From: Prorocentrum cordatum
Taxonomy: Eukaryota; Sar; Dinophyceae; Prorocentrales; Prorocentraceae
Assembly (NCBI GenBank): GCA_963575745.1
Contig: CAUYUJ010012647.1
Location: 314,918-378,917, forward strand
DNA: 64,000 nucleotides
Direction: 5' to 3'
Positions 54,741 through 64,000 of the stretch are shown here, one piece after another. Each line of letters opens with the position of its first letter. The first letter of the stretch is position 1. The notes under the pieces are model-generated. The model did not search any database and was not told the origin of the DNA. It saw only the letters and a program-made list of their open reading frames with translations. A program made the translations under genes and the position numbers.

Positions 54741-55610
54741 GGCCCTGACCGCCCAGAACCAGCAAAAGAAACCACTCGAATACAAGAATTCCGCAACAAA
54801 AATTATCGCATCCACTTGTTCGTCATCGTGGCCCTCGTCCTTCGGTGGCTCAAAGAAAGATACGGTCCTGAGGGATGGGGCCCTGAGGGTAGGAAGGGAT
54901 CCAAGGGTGGATCTACGTTGTTTGAAGCACCTTGTCCTTAGGACCCCATCCCGCAGGACTACATCTTTGGACCACCGAACCCTCCTCCACGACCCCTCCT
55001 TCATCCTTTTCGGCGAACGTCGGTTTGACCCCCACTTACGACGTCGCGACCGGCAGACCGACCGACTTCCTTGCTCATCCCTCCTTTCCTCCCCGCCCTA
55101 TTCCTCCGAACCCCACTTCGAGGAGGAGCGGGAATCGAGGACCAGCCAACGAGACTGGCCGAATATATGCCGAGAGGCTAGGGATACGAAACCACCAATG
55201 TAGAACCTACCCATCCTCGCTTGAGGCGGCGACGTACGGGCGCTTCCCCAGTGCATCTCATGATCCTGGCGGAGCAAGCACATCAAATGATTGGGTACAC
55301 GCGTCGTCTCATGGCGGTGCAAGCGAAAGAACCGCGGGCACCGCCTTTTTATCAGCAAAGGTGTTGCGCATGGCAGGCGCCGCATGCTCGTCAAAAAATA
55401 TGAGGAACCGAAGTCTATACGCCGACGCATTCCCGGCCCTGTACTGCCGCTTGCACAAGCAAGCGGATCTTGGTATATCGGAAATCCTGGTGCATACATG
55501 TTTCGTTTCTCCCGGAAAAAATACCAATCCGACGCCGCCCCCGACCCTCAAAAACATGGGATTGAGAAGCAGCCCGCCACTGATAATGCAGATGTTCCAC
55601 TTTCCGAAAA
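54741..55610. other. Unique island with exon-like open segments
   Basis: 54850-54960 holds an inverted pair of short words (AAAGATACGGTCCTGAGGGA / TCCCGCAGGACTACATCTTT). From 55182 to about 55403 one plus-strand frame reads through ILAEQAHQMIGYTRRLMAVQ and AKEPRAPPFYQQRCCAWQA to a stop. A neighbouring frame is open to 55641. Composition is protein-like but no family is recognised and no ATG context is convincing. Confidence 0.25.
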
Positions 55611-55611
55611 C

Positions 55612-55770
55612 GAAGGGGCCCTGGGACACACAAATAAATAGACACAAATAATTGGATTCCCCATACTTTCCAATATTTTCTGGGTTTTCGTCTTCCCCCC
55701 CACTTCCCATATTTTCCCATATTTTCCTGGGGATCAACGATTCATTGTGTCTGTGTGTTTTTGCCTTCCT
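55612..55770 (+). repeat. Dispersed repeat J, copy 2
   Basis: GGGGCCCTGGGACACACAAA, CCAATATTTTCTGGGTTTTC, CCCACTTCCCATATTTTCCC and a TCAACGATTCATTGTGTCTG end match 6665-6840 in order. Confidence 0.85.
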
Positions 55771-55884
55771 GGCGAGATATCATGGCTGCGGCCGTGAGAT
55801 CCATCCCACCCTCGATGGGCCAACCTTCCACCACCACTACCACATGTAACATGTAGGACGGGGGAGAAGGGAGGATGGAGGGGT

Positions 55885-56046
55885 CCTCCTCCTCCTCTTC
55901 CTCCTCCCTCCTCCTCCTCCTCCTCCTCCTCCTCCTCCTCCTCCTCCTCCTCCTCCTCCTCCTCCCTCCTCCCTCCTCCCTCCTCCCTCCTCCCTCCTCC
56001 GCCTCCTCCTCCTCCTCCTCCTCCTCCTCCTCCTCCTCCTCCTCGA
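55885..56046 (+). repeat. (TCC)n tract with CCCTCCT sub-array
   Basis: Pure TCC (55912-55965 and 56003-56043) around a CCTCCCTCCTCC heptamer-like patch. Confidence 0.95.
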
Positions 56047-56814
56047 TCCTATGGCAGTGGTGGTGGAAAAGGGGCCCACCCCACCCTGGCCGTCACCCGG
56101 CCTCCTCGCTGCCCGGTGGCCTCCCGGGGCCACAGGTCGGGCCTCCGGGCGCCGCCCGGGGGGCGACCTAATTACCTGGCACCCCTCGGCGCGCCCTCGA
56201 CGAAGGCGCAGCCGCCGAGAGGCGCCCCGAGGGCTGAGACCGAGTACCGTAACCAGCCTCGAACGTATTCCTGTCCCTAAGATGGGCGAGCAAAAAGCGA
56301 GGACCATCTGAGGGAGAGGCCCTCAGAAACCGACAGGATCCTTGAGATCGGCATCGAGGTGAGGCGATGTCAAACATAGGGATTGGGGTATGTTTCAAAC
56401 TGGGAATACTGGGTGAGCGAGGCCCAAAAGGGCTATATCTCTGCGGGCTGCAAGGGGCGCAAGATTGAAAGTGTGCAGAGCGTCGTGCTCAGTTATGTCA
56501 GAAGGGTGCGTCAAAATCCCGTCTGGACACGGTCAAGGCAACAAAACAGAATTCGAAGCATGTGAGAGGGCCAACGCAAACGGCCGAAAGCCCCGAACCT
56601 CGAGTCCGCGAGGGCCCCGAGAAGTGCTCGAAGACTTCCGACGTCATGGCCTTCGAGCCCCAAGCCTTCGAGGCCCCCTCTCGCGGCCGCCGCCGGAGAG
56701 GTGAGGGGCAACGGCAGGGGTGGGGAGTGGCATGGGGGGGAGGGGCAGCGACCTGGAATCGGCGACACATCGCCGATAGATCGGTGACAGGCCCCCGATG
56801 CAGTCAACCCGAAG
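56047..56814. other. No gene recognised
   Basis: GC-rich to moderate composition, short domain-free frames. 56750-56815 is weakly related to repeat M. Confidence 0.4.
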
Positions 56815-57900
56815 AGTAAGGATGCGCGTGAAGGATGCAGGGGCCGGCAAGGCCATGCCGACGCTTTGCGAGCGGGGCGCGGCCAGCGAAAGCGGCCGAG
56901 GCTGGGCCGGACGGAAATCCCACCAGCCCTCTGGGCGTAGGTGGTCTAGAGCAGATCCTCTTCCACCCCTCCCTCTTCCCCCTTGGGGAGGGGTTTACCC
57001 CTCCCCCTACCCCCTCCCCTGGACCTGGACGGGGGGGGCCGCTGGTAGTTAGAGCGTCCCAGATGGCCCAAGACGGCTCCAAGAGCGCCTCAGAGAACCC
57101 AAGATGAGCTCCAAGATGGCTCAAGATAGCGCAAGATCGCTCGAGATGGCTCCTAAGATGGTTCCAAGAAGCCCAAAGACGGCCCCAAGATAACTCCAAG
57201 TGGCCAAACAGCTCCCCAAGGAGGCCCCGAAGAGGCCAAAATCGTCCCAAAACCTAAGGAAAATCAATGATTTTTGCTTTCTCGCCTTTTCGCTTCCGAT
57301 GGCCATCCGAGGCCTGGAGATGGTTCCAAGATGGCCCAAGAGGGCCCCAAGAGAGCCCCAAAAGAGCCCCAAGACGGCCCCAAGAGCGCCCAAGAGCACT
57401 CCAAGAGCGTTCCAAGAGGGGTCCAAGAGGCGATTTTAGGGGCTTCCGAGGGGGGACGCTAATTAAACCCCCCCTCTTGTTTGATCGATCTCCTCCAAGA
57501 TGGCCCCAAGAAGCGCCCAGGAAGCCCCAAGAGGTCCCAAGATGGCCCCAAAATGGCCCCAAGAGGCCCCCAAGAGGCCCCCCGGAGGCCCCCAAGAGAC
57601 CCCCAAGAGGCCCCAAGAGCCCCCCCAGATGCACCCAAGATGCTCCAAGAGGCCTCGGCGAGAATGCCTAATCATTGATTCTACACAGGTTTTAGCCACA
57701 TGGAGGCCTCTTGGGGGGGGGCACGGATTAAGATGACTCCAAGAGCGTCTGGGAGAGCCCAAAATGACCTCCAAGATGGCTCAAGATATCCCAAGATGTC
57801 TCATAATGGCTTCCTCTGTGTGCTGCCCACTTCTCTGATCGAGGCAATTCCTCTGGGCATCGTTTCTGGATGGGCTGGTGGGGATTCGCGAAGCGACAAC
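56815..57900 (+). repeat. Repeat L copy 2 followed by composite repeat P copy 2
   Basis: 56815-56910 matches repeat L at 10905. 56950-57900 matches 17175-17800. The TCCTCTTCCACCCCTCCC and GGGGAGGGGTTTACCCCTCC starts, a CCAAGATGGCTCAAGA-type array (57060-57430), one decayed 87-bp-type unit with GGACGCTAATTAAACCCCCC (57455) and GTTTGATCGATCTCCTCCAA, more array, and the TTTCTGGATGGGCTGGTGGG end all occur in order. No gene. Confidence 0.8.
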
Positions 57901-59091
57901 AATTACGCAAGGGTAACCTTGGAAAGTCGTTCACCCTTACAGTGGGGGCGTTGACCTAAGGAACTCCAAATAAGGAACGAGGCCCCTTTCTCCCGTAAGT
58001 CGAACTTCGATTTCCCATGGGAAACCTCAGGAAAACCGAAGGCAAACTGCAGAACAATCAAGGAACACCGAGCCCCTCCCCAACGAAAAGGGTTCCTTCT
58101 TCAGGGCCCCGACTGTACTATGCGGGCTGACCGAAGTGACTCCGCACGTTCCTGGGCAGGCTGGGGCTTCCGGACCCTTATCGGCGATCCATGGGCGATT
58201 GAGGGTCGATGCGTCCCCCCTTGTGTCTACTTCCCTGATGCGTTACCTAAATCGGGGATGGACAGACCTCCCTTTAGTAAAACGTGGTTTAGTGAAAACG
58301 ACCTCGGGCCCAAACCTGGCGGGCGCAAGCCTGGAAAATGACGGCCGCGGCGCCCTCTCGAGAACCGAAAGCGGACAATTCACTAATCGACGTGTCAGGG
58401 TAGGAGGTCTGTCCACCCCCGAATTTGAGGGAGTGCAGGTGAAAGCATCGTGCGACGACCCTGTGGGCAAAGCCGACCGGCCCTGAGACATCGGCATCGC
58501 CCGCCTCAAAGATCCCCTTCCCCGGGGTCCCTTCTGGAACGCGGCTGACCCCCGTTTGCAGTCGCCCCCGTCTCGTATGCCCCGAGAGAACGAGCCCCTC
58601 GGGGGGGGGGTCCGCCCCGAGCCGCTCCTCCAGGTCGGCCTCCTTGGTGGCCTGGCCGCGCGCGGCGCCGCCGGGCCGCCGCGCGGCGTGCGGCCGGCCG
58701 GGCTGGGAGGGACGAGGAGGGGCGAGGAGCACGCGAGGGCACGCACGAGGGGGGTCCTCGTCAAGAGCAGCACCAGTGGCATCCAGCTCCCTGCTCCACT
58801 CCTCTGTGCCTCTTCACTGTAAACGAGGTCCTCCCTGTCGCGGCACAAGGCGTGTCGTGAACGCGGGCCCGCCGCTTCGCCCGAGGTTTCCTTGCTGTCT
58901 GTGAGACTGCATGTTCGCACTTCCCACAACTGCACGGCTGGAGGGCGAGCAGACCTGAAGTCCGAGGCTCGCGCTCCCGCGCCGCGCGCTCGTCACACAC
59001 ACACACCACATATACAAGTGGCACGTGTGTGCCCAGGCTCATACAACAAGCTGAAGGGGCGTTTGAAGCAGGAGTGACATGCAACAGCGAA
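57901..59091. other. No gene recognised; repeat fragments including a second MITE-A empty site
   Basis: 58148-58215 belongs to repeat M. GCTGACCCCCGTTTGCAG at 58544-58561 is the tail of repeat A without a MITE-A insertion. 58820-58960 resembles an R83 header (CGCTTCGCCCGAGGTTTCC, then TGGAGGGCGAGC). A short CA run is at 58996-59007. Confidence 0.5.
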
Positions 59092-59814
59092 GTCGCACTC
59101 GAGCGCAAATGAGGTTGCCACACCTTGCGATGTGTGTACCAGGGCCCCCCAGGAAGCCTCAGGAGGCCCGACTTGGATACCAGAAGAGGCTCCAGGAGGC
59201 CCCAGGATTGTGAGTGTTGTGTATGTGTGTGTGTGCGTGTGTGATGTGTGCTTTGTGTTGTGCGTGCTTTTTGTGTGTTGTCGGTGGTGTGTGTGTGTAT
59301 GTTATGTTTGTCTAGCGTGTGATGTGTTGGGCGTGATTTGTGTCTCTGTGTGTGCATGTAGTTCTGAAGCCCCAGGAGGCCCCAGGAGGCCCCAGGCGGC
59401 CTCAGCAGGCCCAGGAGAACTCCAGGAGGCTCCGAGGCGGGGTCTGGGGTACCAGAAGGTCCAGAAAGCCCCAGGAGGCCCCAGGAGGTTCCAGGAGGCC
59501 CCCAGGAGGCTCCGAGGAGGGGTCTGGGGCTCGATTTTGGGAGGATGTCTCAGGCGAAACCGCAATTCTCTGAGAATCGGGGTCAAAATTATTGAAATTA
59601 CAATGTGTTTTTGAAGGTTTTATGTTAAAATGTTGAAATTCCTATGTGTTTTTGGACCTCTCCTTCACGATCTGCGTGAGGGGTGCCACCGATTTTCAGA
59701 ATTTCGAGGATGTCCCGAGCGAAACGGCCGGGAAAATCGAAGACGCACGCACGCACGGACGCACGGACGCATTAATCCCCTCTGAGCTCTACTCCCTCGG
59801 AGAGGTGCGTATGA

Positions 59815-59907
<93 letters not shown>

Positions 59908-59910
59908 ATA
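59092..59910 (+). repeat. Long dispersed repeat I, copy 2, ending in (AT)n
   Basis: Colinear with 3119-3960. It differs by a longer TG-rich stretch, a shorter AGGCCCC array, a CGCACGCACGGACG insertion near 59745-59770, and a longer AT tract (59817-59910). Both copies run from GTCGCACTCGAGCGCAA to the AT tract. The flanks beyond are unrelated. Confidence 0.85.
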
Positions 59911-60469
59911 TAAAACCAAAAAACGCGAATGGAGAGCGGGACGTTTCCGACATGGGAACTGGGCGCTCGTCTTGCCGCCGCGAGCAGTCGCCTAAAAAGA
60001 CACATCTTCGGCGCCACGGGTGCCGGGCGGGCCCTCTCGACAGACGAGGCTCGCGCCGTGGCGCCGCGCACCACTCACCCTGGGAAAGTTCCAGCAAGTT
60101 TGCGCGAAAGGAGGGCGGCTCCGCTTTCGAAGTGGCGTTTTCCTATGAAACATCCCTCGATCTGATTACCAGACTATGATGTTGCGCGCCAGCGTTCGGA
60201 TGGCGGGGGGTCCTTTTCAAAATGGGTTTCTTGCTTAGGAAGTCCTCGAAATTGTTTGCCAAATCGTACTAGTGCGACGCTGACGGAGGCCGGTTTTTTT
60301 TTTCAAAACGGAGTTCTCGATTGAGACGTCCCTCGGTTTTTGTTCCCCCACATCCGCACTGGGATTATTGTTTTGGCTGCACCGCCCCGCGCAGGATCTA
60401 CTCCTGCTCGATCTCCTCCCCCCTCTCCTCCACACTCACACACTCACGCACTCATGCACTCATGCGCTC

Positions 60470-60900
60470 ACACATTCACCACCATCATCACTATCACCAT
60501 CATCAATACCATCATCATTTCAACACAAAATCAGCATCACCACCATCATCATCATCATCATCATCAGCAGCATCATCATCGTCACTATCATCATGACAGT
60601 CCGTATCATTATTATCCGTATTATCATCATCCTCACTCACGCCCTCGCGCGCATGTATGCATCACCCAGTCGTGACCATGCCGTAATATTCACCCTCGTC
60701 CTCATCACTGTCGCCAACAATGCCAGTATCAACATGATCACCGCTGTCACGGCACACAAAAGCACTCACACACACACACGCGCACACAGACGCACACACA
60801 CAAATCGTCATCACCACCAGCATCAACATCATTATCATCAACATCATCATCAGCATCATCATTCTCATCATCTTATCGTTATCACCATCCCACCGTTGCC
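60470..60900 (+). repeat. Degenerate CAT/ATC tract with short (CA)n
   Basis: CACCATCATCAC words, a CACACACGCACAC patch (60765-60800) and more CATCAT. The preceding 59911-60469 has GTTTTTTTTTTCAAAACGGA-like fragments but no recognised gene. Confidence 0.85.
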
Positions 60901-60934
60901 ATCGGTCATCATCCTTAACACCATCCCATGATCG

Positions 60935-61480
60935 AAGTCTTGAGCGGGAGCCTCGTTTGCGAGCGAATTGCGAAGAAGTCTCAGGCGGGTGTCCCCTCCA
61001 TATGAGGCCCGCAACCCATGTCATTAATCTGAGCGGGTGTTCGGAAGCGTGTAACTATCGTTATGTTTTGCCTCCCCAAGCTTGAATATGGAGGACGTCT
61101 CGAGCGGGAGCCTCGTTTGTTTGTGAATCGCGAAGAAATCTCAGACAAGAGCCCACTCCACTCGTTGCCCGAAGCCCATGTTACTAATCCGAACGGGTCA
61201 CCGGAAAGAAAGTCTCAGGCGGGGGCCTCGTCAGTTAGTAAATTGCAAGGGGAATTCGCAAGCGGGAGCCCCCTCCACATGGGGCCCGCAACTCGTAATG
61301 CGAACGGGCAATCGGGATCTTGTAGCTGTCGTCACTTCTGGCCTCTGCAAGCTTCAATACGGAGGAGGTCTCGAACGGGAGCCTCGTCTGTTACTGCATT
61401 GCTAGGAGATCTCAGGCGGGAGTCCCCTCCCCATATGGCCCGCAACCCGCGCTATTAATCCGAAGCGGGCATCGGGATCC
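60935..61480 (+). repeat. Tandem array, about four units of ~157 bp
   Basis: GTCT(C/T)GAGCGGGAGCCTCG marks units at about 60939, 61096, 61213 (shorter unit) and 61369. Each contains AAATCTCAGGCGGGAG-like, CCCGCAACCC and ATTAATCCGA(A)CGGG boxes. No conserved frame. Confidence 0.85.
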
Positions 61481-63065
61481 CAGCGCTGAGATGGCCGACG
61501 ACTTGCTACAGGGAGCCGGAGGCGCTGCGACGACGGTGAGGCCGAGGCGCGGGCGAGAAGCCAGCTCACGCTCAGGCCCAGCAAACAGGAGTTCACGTGG
61601 TAGAGTTCGGGGCCGCACGCCGTGCGTCGATCAGGGGTCACCATGACGCACGCGTCCGCACTGAATCTCACGCCGTCAATAGGGGGAAAATGAACCTACC
61701 TCGCTTTTGACAACCCTCGCTTCCAAGAGATGCCAAGCGATGCCAAAGTACGGCCTGTACTGGTCAGGCCTACTGACGAGGAGGCGCGTGGTATGACTTG
61801 GTTTTGCCTGGAAGCGAAAGCGGGGTAGGTAATTCACGCTCCGAGTCAAGGCGTTACCATCGACTGCGCCACAGATGAGGACCCTGGTCGCGCGGGCACA
61901 TTGGACGAGCACTGGCGGCTGCACCTCTACGTCATGTTGCCCCGCGCCGCGCGCATGCGGAACATGCGGATCCTGCGGCTGGCCACGCGAGAATTCATGG
62001 AGCTCGGCCCGCCGGCTTCCCTGCGGAAGGCGCTCGGGGAGTTCGACAAGAGGGCGGGAAGCTCCGGGACTGAGGCGGGGCAGCTCGTGGGATTGTCCCA
62101 AGGGCCTGGCCCGAGAGGTTGTCACAGCGGCTTCGCGATCTGGCCATCGGGCAACGCGCCCATGCCATCCGTCGCGGCAACGGCGCCAAGACAAATCTAC
62201 CTGCATGCCCTGGCTAGAAGGGCGGGAGGACATGGATGGGGGAGAAGAGGCAGAGAACAAGGAGGAGGCAGAGAAGAGGGCAGGAAGCAGGACTCCGCCA
62301 GGGCGAAGAGGAGCAAGACGATGAGGAGACGAGAAAAGAGCCTCGGCACTCACACAGATGACAATGGGGTTTACTTCCATATGAGTTTGGAAGATGCTGA
62401 TGCGGGGTCCTACCGTCGGAGTCATGGTTCGAGGAAAACGAGGGTGCGCGACCACCAGAGCTCGACTAATCGTCTACGCATGTCCGCGGTGCATATAAAA
62501 AGGTCTCAGACACATGGAACACCAACAAAACAACATCAAGAACTTCTATTGCCCCGCCAATCGCCGTGCAGAGAAAGGAAGGAGGAGGAGGGGAGGAGAA
62601 GAAGGAGAGAAACGAACAGTACTGGGGCCTAGATCGACGATGGGAAACTTCTTTCAGTTGTATCCCTAGCAACGGTCACGCGGATGCAGGGCGCTTGTTT
62701 CTCCAAGCAGGGTTGTCGCTCGACACTTCCTGGAATCGCATGGCATCGCTGGTCGCATTCCTCAAAGAGTGCAAGATGGAGGCCAGCTCCTTTCCAAAAC
62801 CAAACTCCCGCCTGCATTGTGGGACCGCGGGGCGGTCGTCTGTCAGTGGGCCGATCCGTGCAGTGGAAAAGAAGGCGCAGAGGGACTTACGAGGGAACAG
62901 GGGACGAGAGACTGTGACGCGGGCCAAAAAAAAGGCCTCTGGGGCCATGGACAATCCATGCTTGAGCGGCCCAAGATCACCGGAGCCACGTCTCCCAACT
63001 TCACGCGAATGAAAGCACACACGCTGAAACGCCGCAGCTCCGTAGCCGCCTGAACCGCTGCAACC
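61481..63065. other. Unique island with open frames on both strands; no gene recognised
   Basis: A plus-strand frame from about 61901 (TTG, no ATG) includes RLHLYVMLPRAARMRNMRIL then RLATREFMELGPPASLRKAL, and runs into a Glu/Arg-rich GGA patch. The minus strand is also open for 259 codons over 61676-62455. Composition near 61915-62060 is protein-like, but no family is recognised and neither strand can be preferred. Confidence 0.25.
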
Positions 63066-63498
63066 GTCGCAATTCCGGCAGCCGACGAAGACGACGACGA
63101 TGACCGACCGACCGACCGACCGACCAACGAGGACGGACGACGGACGACGACGACCCACGACGACGACGACAACGACGACGACAACGACGACGACGATGAA
63201 GACGACAACGACCACGACAACAACAAGGAGGACAACGACGACGACGATGACGCACTACGGATGGCCCAGGGCAACGGTGTGCGGCGTGGGCCCCGCCGTA
63301 GTCGACGTCGAAGTCGACGTCGACGTCGGCGTCGATGTCGACGATGACAACGACAACGAAGAAGACTACGACGAGCACGAGTCCGACGATAACGACGACG
63401 ACGACGACGACCGACTGACCGCCGACGACGGACGACGGACGACGACGACCCACGACGACGGCAACGACGACGACGACGACGACGACCCACGACGACCC

Positions 63499-63542
<44 letters not shown>

Positions 63543-63741
63543 AACGACCACGACGACAACCACGACGACAACGACGCGCTGCGGATGCCCAATGGGGTGG
63601 GAGGGGTGCTGCGTGGGGCCGCCGTAGACGACGACGAACGACGACGACGACGACGACGACGACAACGACGACCCACGACGACGACGACGCGCTACCGACG
63701 CCCCAGGGGAGGGGGGGGGGGGCTGCGTGGGCACGCAGCAG

Positions 63742-63779
<38 letters not shown>

Positions 63780-63900
63780 CACGACCACAACGACCACGAC
63801 GACGACGCAGACGCGCTGCGGATGCCCCATAGCGGGGTGGTTTGCTGCGTGGGCCCGCCGTAGCCGACGATGACGACGACGAAATCGTGGGAGGGGAGAA
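63066..63900 (+). repeat. (GAC)n megasatellite with a recurrent ~60-bp spacer
   Basis: GAC triplets, a short (GACC)n run (63101-63123), and a non-triplet spacer containing GC(G)CTGCGGATGCCC and GCTGCGTGGG(C)CCGCCGTAG at about 63250, 63577, 63690 and 63812. The last two spacings are ~115-120 bp, giving an irregular higher-order unit. The final 100 bp of the window has no recognised feature. Confidence 0.9.
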
Positions 63901-64000
63901 CGAGAAAGATCTCGCCGCCTGCAGCGCCGCCCCCCACCCCCGAGAGGACGGGCGGGCCCCCTCCAGTTAATGCCGCTGGCCCCTTAGGGTGCAGGTGGTT

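Noticed and set aside
60935-61480. CRISPR-like regularly spaced repeats
   Set aside because: The repeat units are long (~157 bp), tandem and diverged, with no short identical repeat plus unique spacer structure; the context is eukaryotic.
61676-62455. 259-codon minus-strand open frame
   Set aside because: The plus strand is equally open over the same interval; no domain on either strand, so no CDS is called.

Overview
The window is a GC-rich, almost gene-free stretch of a nuclear eukaryotic genome, most likely a dinoflagellate. The strongest clue is a 15-nt exact match (16136-16150) to the 3' part of the dinoflagellate trans-spliced leader, lying 38 nt upstream of an ATG-initiated 235-codon frame. 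That is the signature of a gene copied back into the genome from spliced-leader mRNA. A decayed LINE-type reverse transcriptase (39309-40198), a short TTTAGGG-like interstitial telomere motif (49806-49820) and the extreme density of microsatellites and dispersed repeats agree with this. Genus cannot be fixed by eye; high GC would suit a Prorocentrum-like lineage better than Symbiodiniaceae (inference). No bacterial operon structure, rRNA or recognisable tRNA was seen.

Layout. 0-9 kb: dispersed repeats, a 156-bp foldback (866-1021), three copies of a small inverted-repeat element (MITE-A), one copy of a second such element (MITE-B), and long GGA/TCC and GTC tracts. 9-13 kb: GGA/TCC tracts and an inverted copy of a composite repeat built on ~83-bp units (R83). 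13.8-17.8 kb: degenerate AAGAGGCCCC-type arrays flanking the relic-leader retrogene. 18-22 kb: several kilobases of degenerate TATG/TGTTATG low-complexity DNA plus arrays of a GACGTCGTGACG-containing unit. 23.3-27.3 kb: two paralogous ~1-kb elements, each made of tandem 90-bp units (E90), separated by one of the longest TCC tracts. 27.7-33.2 kb: GTC followed by ~3 kb of (AGT)n. 33.6-42.4 kb: a ~104-bp array, three R83 copies (one interrupted by the RT fragment) and ATC tracts. 43.8-44.6 kb: a (TAC)n tract with a 100-N assembly gap. 47.9-51.8 kb: a cluster of four MITE-A copies. 52-64 kb: further dispersed repeats, a second copy of an ~820-bp repeat seen at 3.1 kb, a ~157-bp array and a GAC megasatellite with a higher-order unit.

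How it fits together: the window is a nest of mobile elements and expanded tandem repeats rather than a set of cooperating genes. The best-supported novelty is MITE-A: seven copies with ~45-bp terminal inverted repeats, each flanked by a recognisable 8-bp target-site duplication. One copy is a 664-bp version with octamer-satellite cargo, and one insertion can be compared with two empty sites in the same window. Most long open frames here are microsatellites read as homopolymeric peptides and are not annotated as genes.
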